DNA of 64,000 nt from an uncultured Eggerthellaceae bacterium (GTDB lineage: Bacteria > Actinomycetota > Coriobacteriia > Coriobacteriales > Eggerthellaceae), in contig CAKUOV010000003.1 in the NCBI GenBank assembly GCA_934670115.1, forward strand, positions 46,963 through 110,962. Reading direction: 5' to 3'. The position numbers were made by a program, and so were the translations under genes. Within the stretch, counting starts at the first letter, position 1. Each line of letters opens with the position of its first letter. Shown piece by piece: positions 62,282 to 64,000 of this stretch. The notes under the pieces were generated by a model, which was given only the letters and a program-made list of their open reading frames with translations, was not told where the DNA came from and did not search any database.

Positions 62282-63331
62282 CTACTTGCTCACCGCGGCG
62301 CGAATGTTCGCGAAGAACGTGGATGTTGCCCACCAACCCCGCGCCTGTGCGGCGGCTGTGACCTTCAAGGCGGCGGCAGAATCAGCGCAAATAGCAAACG
62401 TGCACGATCCGCTTCCCGTGAGCATGGCGCTTACAACGCCGGGTTGAGACTGCGCCCATGCACGAATGTCCGCCAGCGTGGCATCCAGCCGACCGGCCAC
62501 GTTTTCCAATCCGTTGAACAGCGGCACTTCTTCTGCCGTTTGCGCAGTTGAAACCGCACTTTTGAGTACTTCGCTCGGAAGCGTTGCATTTTCGTCGAAC
62601 GCTTGATACACCGCAGCCGTCGAAAGACCACCTTCCGGCTTGATCAAAACAACGGGGTCCTTTCGCGTGGTTAAGCTGCGCACGTAATTTTCGCCCACGC
62701 CGTTATACAGGGCGCAGCCGCCGCGCAGAAAAAACGCAACATCGGCGCCGAGCGTTTTCGCCACAGCCTCGATGCGCGGATCGGCCGGGTCGATTCCCCA
62801 CAGTTTCGTCGCGCCTACAAGCGCGGCAGCAGCATCGGACGAACCGCCGCCCAGCCCCGCCTGATGCGGAAGATGCTTTTCCAGGTGAATATCCATGACT
62901 TCATCTTCATTCCTGCTAATGGCCTGGGCAAATGCACGCACCGCCTTATAGACGATGTTCTTGCTGGCAGGAATTTCGGGCGGCACAATCGCACCTGTGC
63001 CCGAGCAAGTCAAGTGAATTTTCAGATTCGAATCGCGCTGGGATTCGCTTTTCTCTGTGTTGGTGAAGGCAATTCCCGTCTCATACGCAAACGCCTGCGC
63101 AGACAAGCAGCGCATATACAGCACGTCGTGGGCAAGCAGCGTGTGCATGACGTTTTCCACGGGATGATAGCCATTCTCTTGCTTTTCACCCACGCCCAGA
63201 TAGAGGTTCACCTTTGCCGGCGCCACCAGCTTCGTGTACCCCGCGCCACCCGCGCGCAGCTGCACGCCCTCGGCACGTGCATTTCGGTACGCTTCGCCAA
63301 TAAGATCTACTTGATTGTTTTCGGAAGTCAT
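62282..63331 (-). CDS. ispE: 4-diphosphocytidyl-2-C-methyl-D-erythritol kinase
   Basis: This 349-residue GHMP kinase acts in the MEP pathway of isoprenoid synthesis. It has APAKVNLYLGV, the glycine-rich HQAGLGGGSSDAAA, and MLTGSGSCTFAI near the C terminus. An N-terminal extension of about 30 residues precedes the fold. The ATG has GGGGTG upstream and lies 25 bp after tadA, suggesting co-transcription. Confidence 0.94.
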   Translation of the reverse strand: MTSENNQVDLIGEAYRNARAEGVQLRAGGAGYTKLVAPAKVNLYLGVGEKQENGYHPVENVMHTLLAHDVLYMRCLSAQAFAYETGIAFTNTEKSESQRDSNLKIHLTCSGTGAIVPPEIPASKNIVYKAVRAFAQAISRNEDEVMDIHLEKHLPHQAGLGGGSSDAAAALVGATKLWGIDPADPRIEAVAKTLGADVAFFLRGGCALYNGVGENYVRSLTTRKDPVVLIKPEGGLSTAAVYQAFDENATLPSEVLKSAVSTAQTAEEVPLFNGLENVAGRLDATLADIRAWAQSQPGVVSAMLTGSGSCTFAICADSAAALKVTAAAQARGWWATSTFFANIRAAVSK

Positions 63332-63356
63332 TTACGCACCCCGCGTTTCGTTCCTG

Positions 63357-63878
63357 CTATTCTTGCTGTGCCGCTTGTTTCCGTTTGGCAGCTTTGCGCT
63401 TGCTTGCAAAATAATCCGTGAGCAGCCGTGCGCATTCATCCCCCAAAACACCCGCTTGAACAGGATAATTATGGTTCAGGCGCTCATCGGCGTTCATGGC
63501 ATAAAGCGTGCCAAGCGCGCCCGCTTTCTGATCCGAAGTACCGTAAACGCACCGATCGATGCGTGCTTGATGCATAAGCCCAGCGCACATAATGCACGGC
63601 TCCAGCGTCACATACACGGTGCATCCCGTCAAACGCCACACGCCCAACTCCTTCGCGGCAGCCTTCAGAGCCAAAAATTCCGCATGCCCCGCCGGATCCT
63701 GCGTTGTCTCGCGCAGGTTGCACGCGCGCGCAATGACGCGCGGCTCGGGAAGCAGCGGCCGACGCGTTCCCTTGTCGATGGGGTTATACACCACCACCGC
63801 ACCAATGGGCACCTCGTCCAGGCTGGCTGCCCGCCGAGCTTCCTCAATTGCAAGCTGCATGTAATCTTCATCATTCAT
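63357..63878 (-). CDS. tadA: tRNA-specific adenosine deaminase
   Basis: This 173-residue zinc enzyme converts A34 to inosine in tRNA-Arg(ACG). It has the catalytic GHAEF (His65, Glu67) and PCIMC (Cys95, Cys98) zinc site, with VPIGAVVV before. A basic tail follows. The ATG at 63878 lies only seven bases after a perfect TATAAT on the same strand, and no ribosome site is present, so the mRNA is probably leaderless. It is followed by ispE. Confidence 0.94.
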   Translation of the reverse strand: MNDEDYMQLAIEEARRAASLDEVPIGAVVVYNPIDKGTRRPLLPEPRVIARACNLRETTQDPAGHAEFLALKAAAKELGVWRLTGCTVYVTLEPCIMCAGLMHQARIDRCVYGTSDQKAGALGTLYAMNADERLNHNYPVQAGVLGDECARLLTDYFASKRKAAKRKQAAQQE

Positions 63879-63885
63879 AGCGGCA

Positions 63886-63891
63886 ATTATA
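63886..63891 (-). promoter_or_regulatory. -10 box of tadA, start-proximal
   Basis: TATAAT ends seven bases before the tadA ATG, placing the transcript start at or within a base or two of the start codon. The -35 is weak. Confidence 0.6.
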
Positions 63892-63948
63892 TGGTATCCT
63901 TGTACCCGCTTCGATTGGCGCGCGTGCCGCACCATCGAAAACATAGAT

Positions 63949-64000
63949 GGAGGAATGGCCGAGTGGCTTAAGGCGGCAGTCTTGAAAACTGTTGAGCTGA
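63949..64000 (+). tRNA. tRNA-Ser (anticodon UGA), cut by window edge
   Basis: GGAGGAATGGCCGAGTGG is a typical tRNA-Ser start. The anticodon arm GCAGT-CTTGAAA-ACTGT gives UGA. The variable arm begins at the edge; the 3' part lies beyond the window. Confidence 0.92.

Overview
The window looks like chromosomal DNA of an anaerobic, moderately GC-rich actinobacterium of the class Coriobacteriia, most likely an Eggerthellaceae relative. This is inferred from gene content: a one-piece TsaB-RimI-TsaD protein, a one-carbon folate set, rubrerythrin, LicD-type transferases and a cytoplasmic-looking molybdopterin oxidoreductase with a ferredoxin partner. No rRNA, phage, insertion sequence transposase, integrase or CRISPR array was seen. 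Most genes are on the minus strand.

Layout. 1-521: 3'-truncated CpaB-like Flp pilus gene with a helically phased repeat array upstream. 967-3430: DAACS symporter and rubrerythrin. 3545-12340 (minus): tRNA t6A genes (tsaB/rimI/tsaD fusion, tsaE) with a PPK2 polyphosphate kinase, the folate genes fhs, fchA and folD, and coaX. 12591-17185: two-component system, HerA-like ATPase, spermidine-synthase-like protein. 17427-20328: zinc/cadmium resistance unit (SmtB/ArsR repressor with a clear operator, small HMA metallochaperone, P1B ATPase). 20592-36884 (minus): a large surface-polysaccharide locus (three LicD proteins, Wzx-like flippase, Wzy-like polymerase, Wzz-like protein, three glycosyltransferases, a TagD-like cytidylyltransferase fused to a Gfo/Idh-like domain, an aminotransferase and a CapD/PglF-type dehydratase). 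37133-45891 (minus): HAD phosphatase, hom, lysA, a membrane Ser/Thr kinase, maf, a DUF2284 protein and tilS. 46449-50060: MFS transporter, PNPOx-like protein, a repeat-rich intergenic stretch and a secreted dockerin-type protein. 50425-58590 (minus): molybdopterin oxidoreductase plus 4Fe-4S subunit, a GntP-like and an NCS1-like permease, and a LysR regulator. 58856-64000: MATE efflux, shikimate kinase, tRNA-Ser(GCU), a small membrane protein, ispE, tadA and the start of tRNA-Ser(UGA).

The genes most likely to work together are the t6A set, the folate C1 set, the metal-resistance unit, the polysaccharide locus and the Mo-enzyme locus. The polysaccharide locus predicts a glycan decorated with a phospho-alcohol activated as a CDP compound and attached by LicD-family enzymes; the exact substituent cannot be read from the sequence.

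The most unusual content is non-coding. Several families of short inverted-repeat elements sit between genes. One family (34-bp asymmetric-core palindromes at 22470, 32731 and 32881) brackets the central polysaccharide module, and two of its copies form a perfect inverted pair around about 110 bp just upstream of that module, the geometry of an invertible switch. Two further families (2448/48722 and 49026/50166/58699) look like miniature mobile elements or structured RNAs. A helically phased array lies upstream of the pilus gene. No recombinase is encoded in the window, so mobility is a hypothesis.
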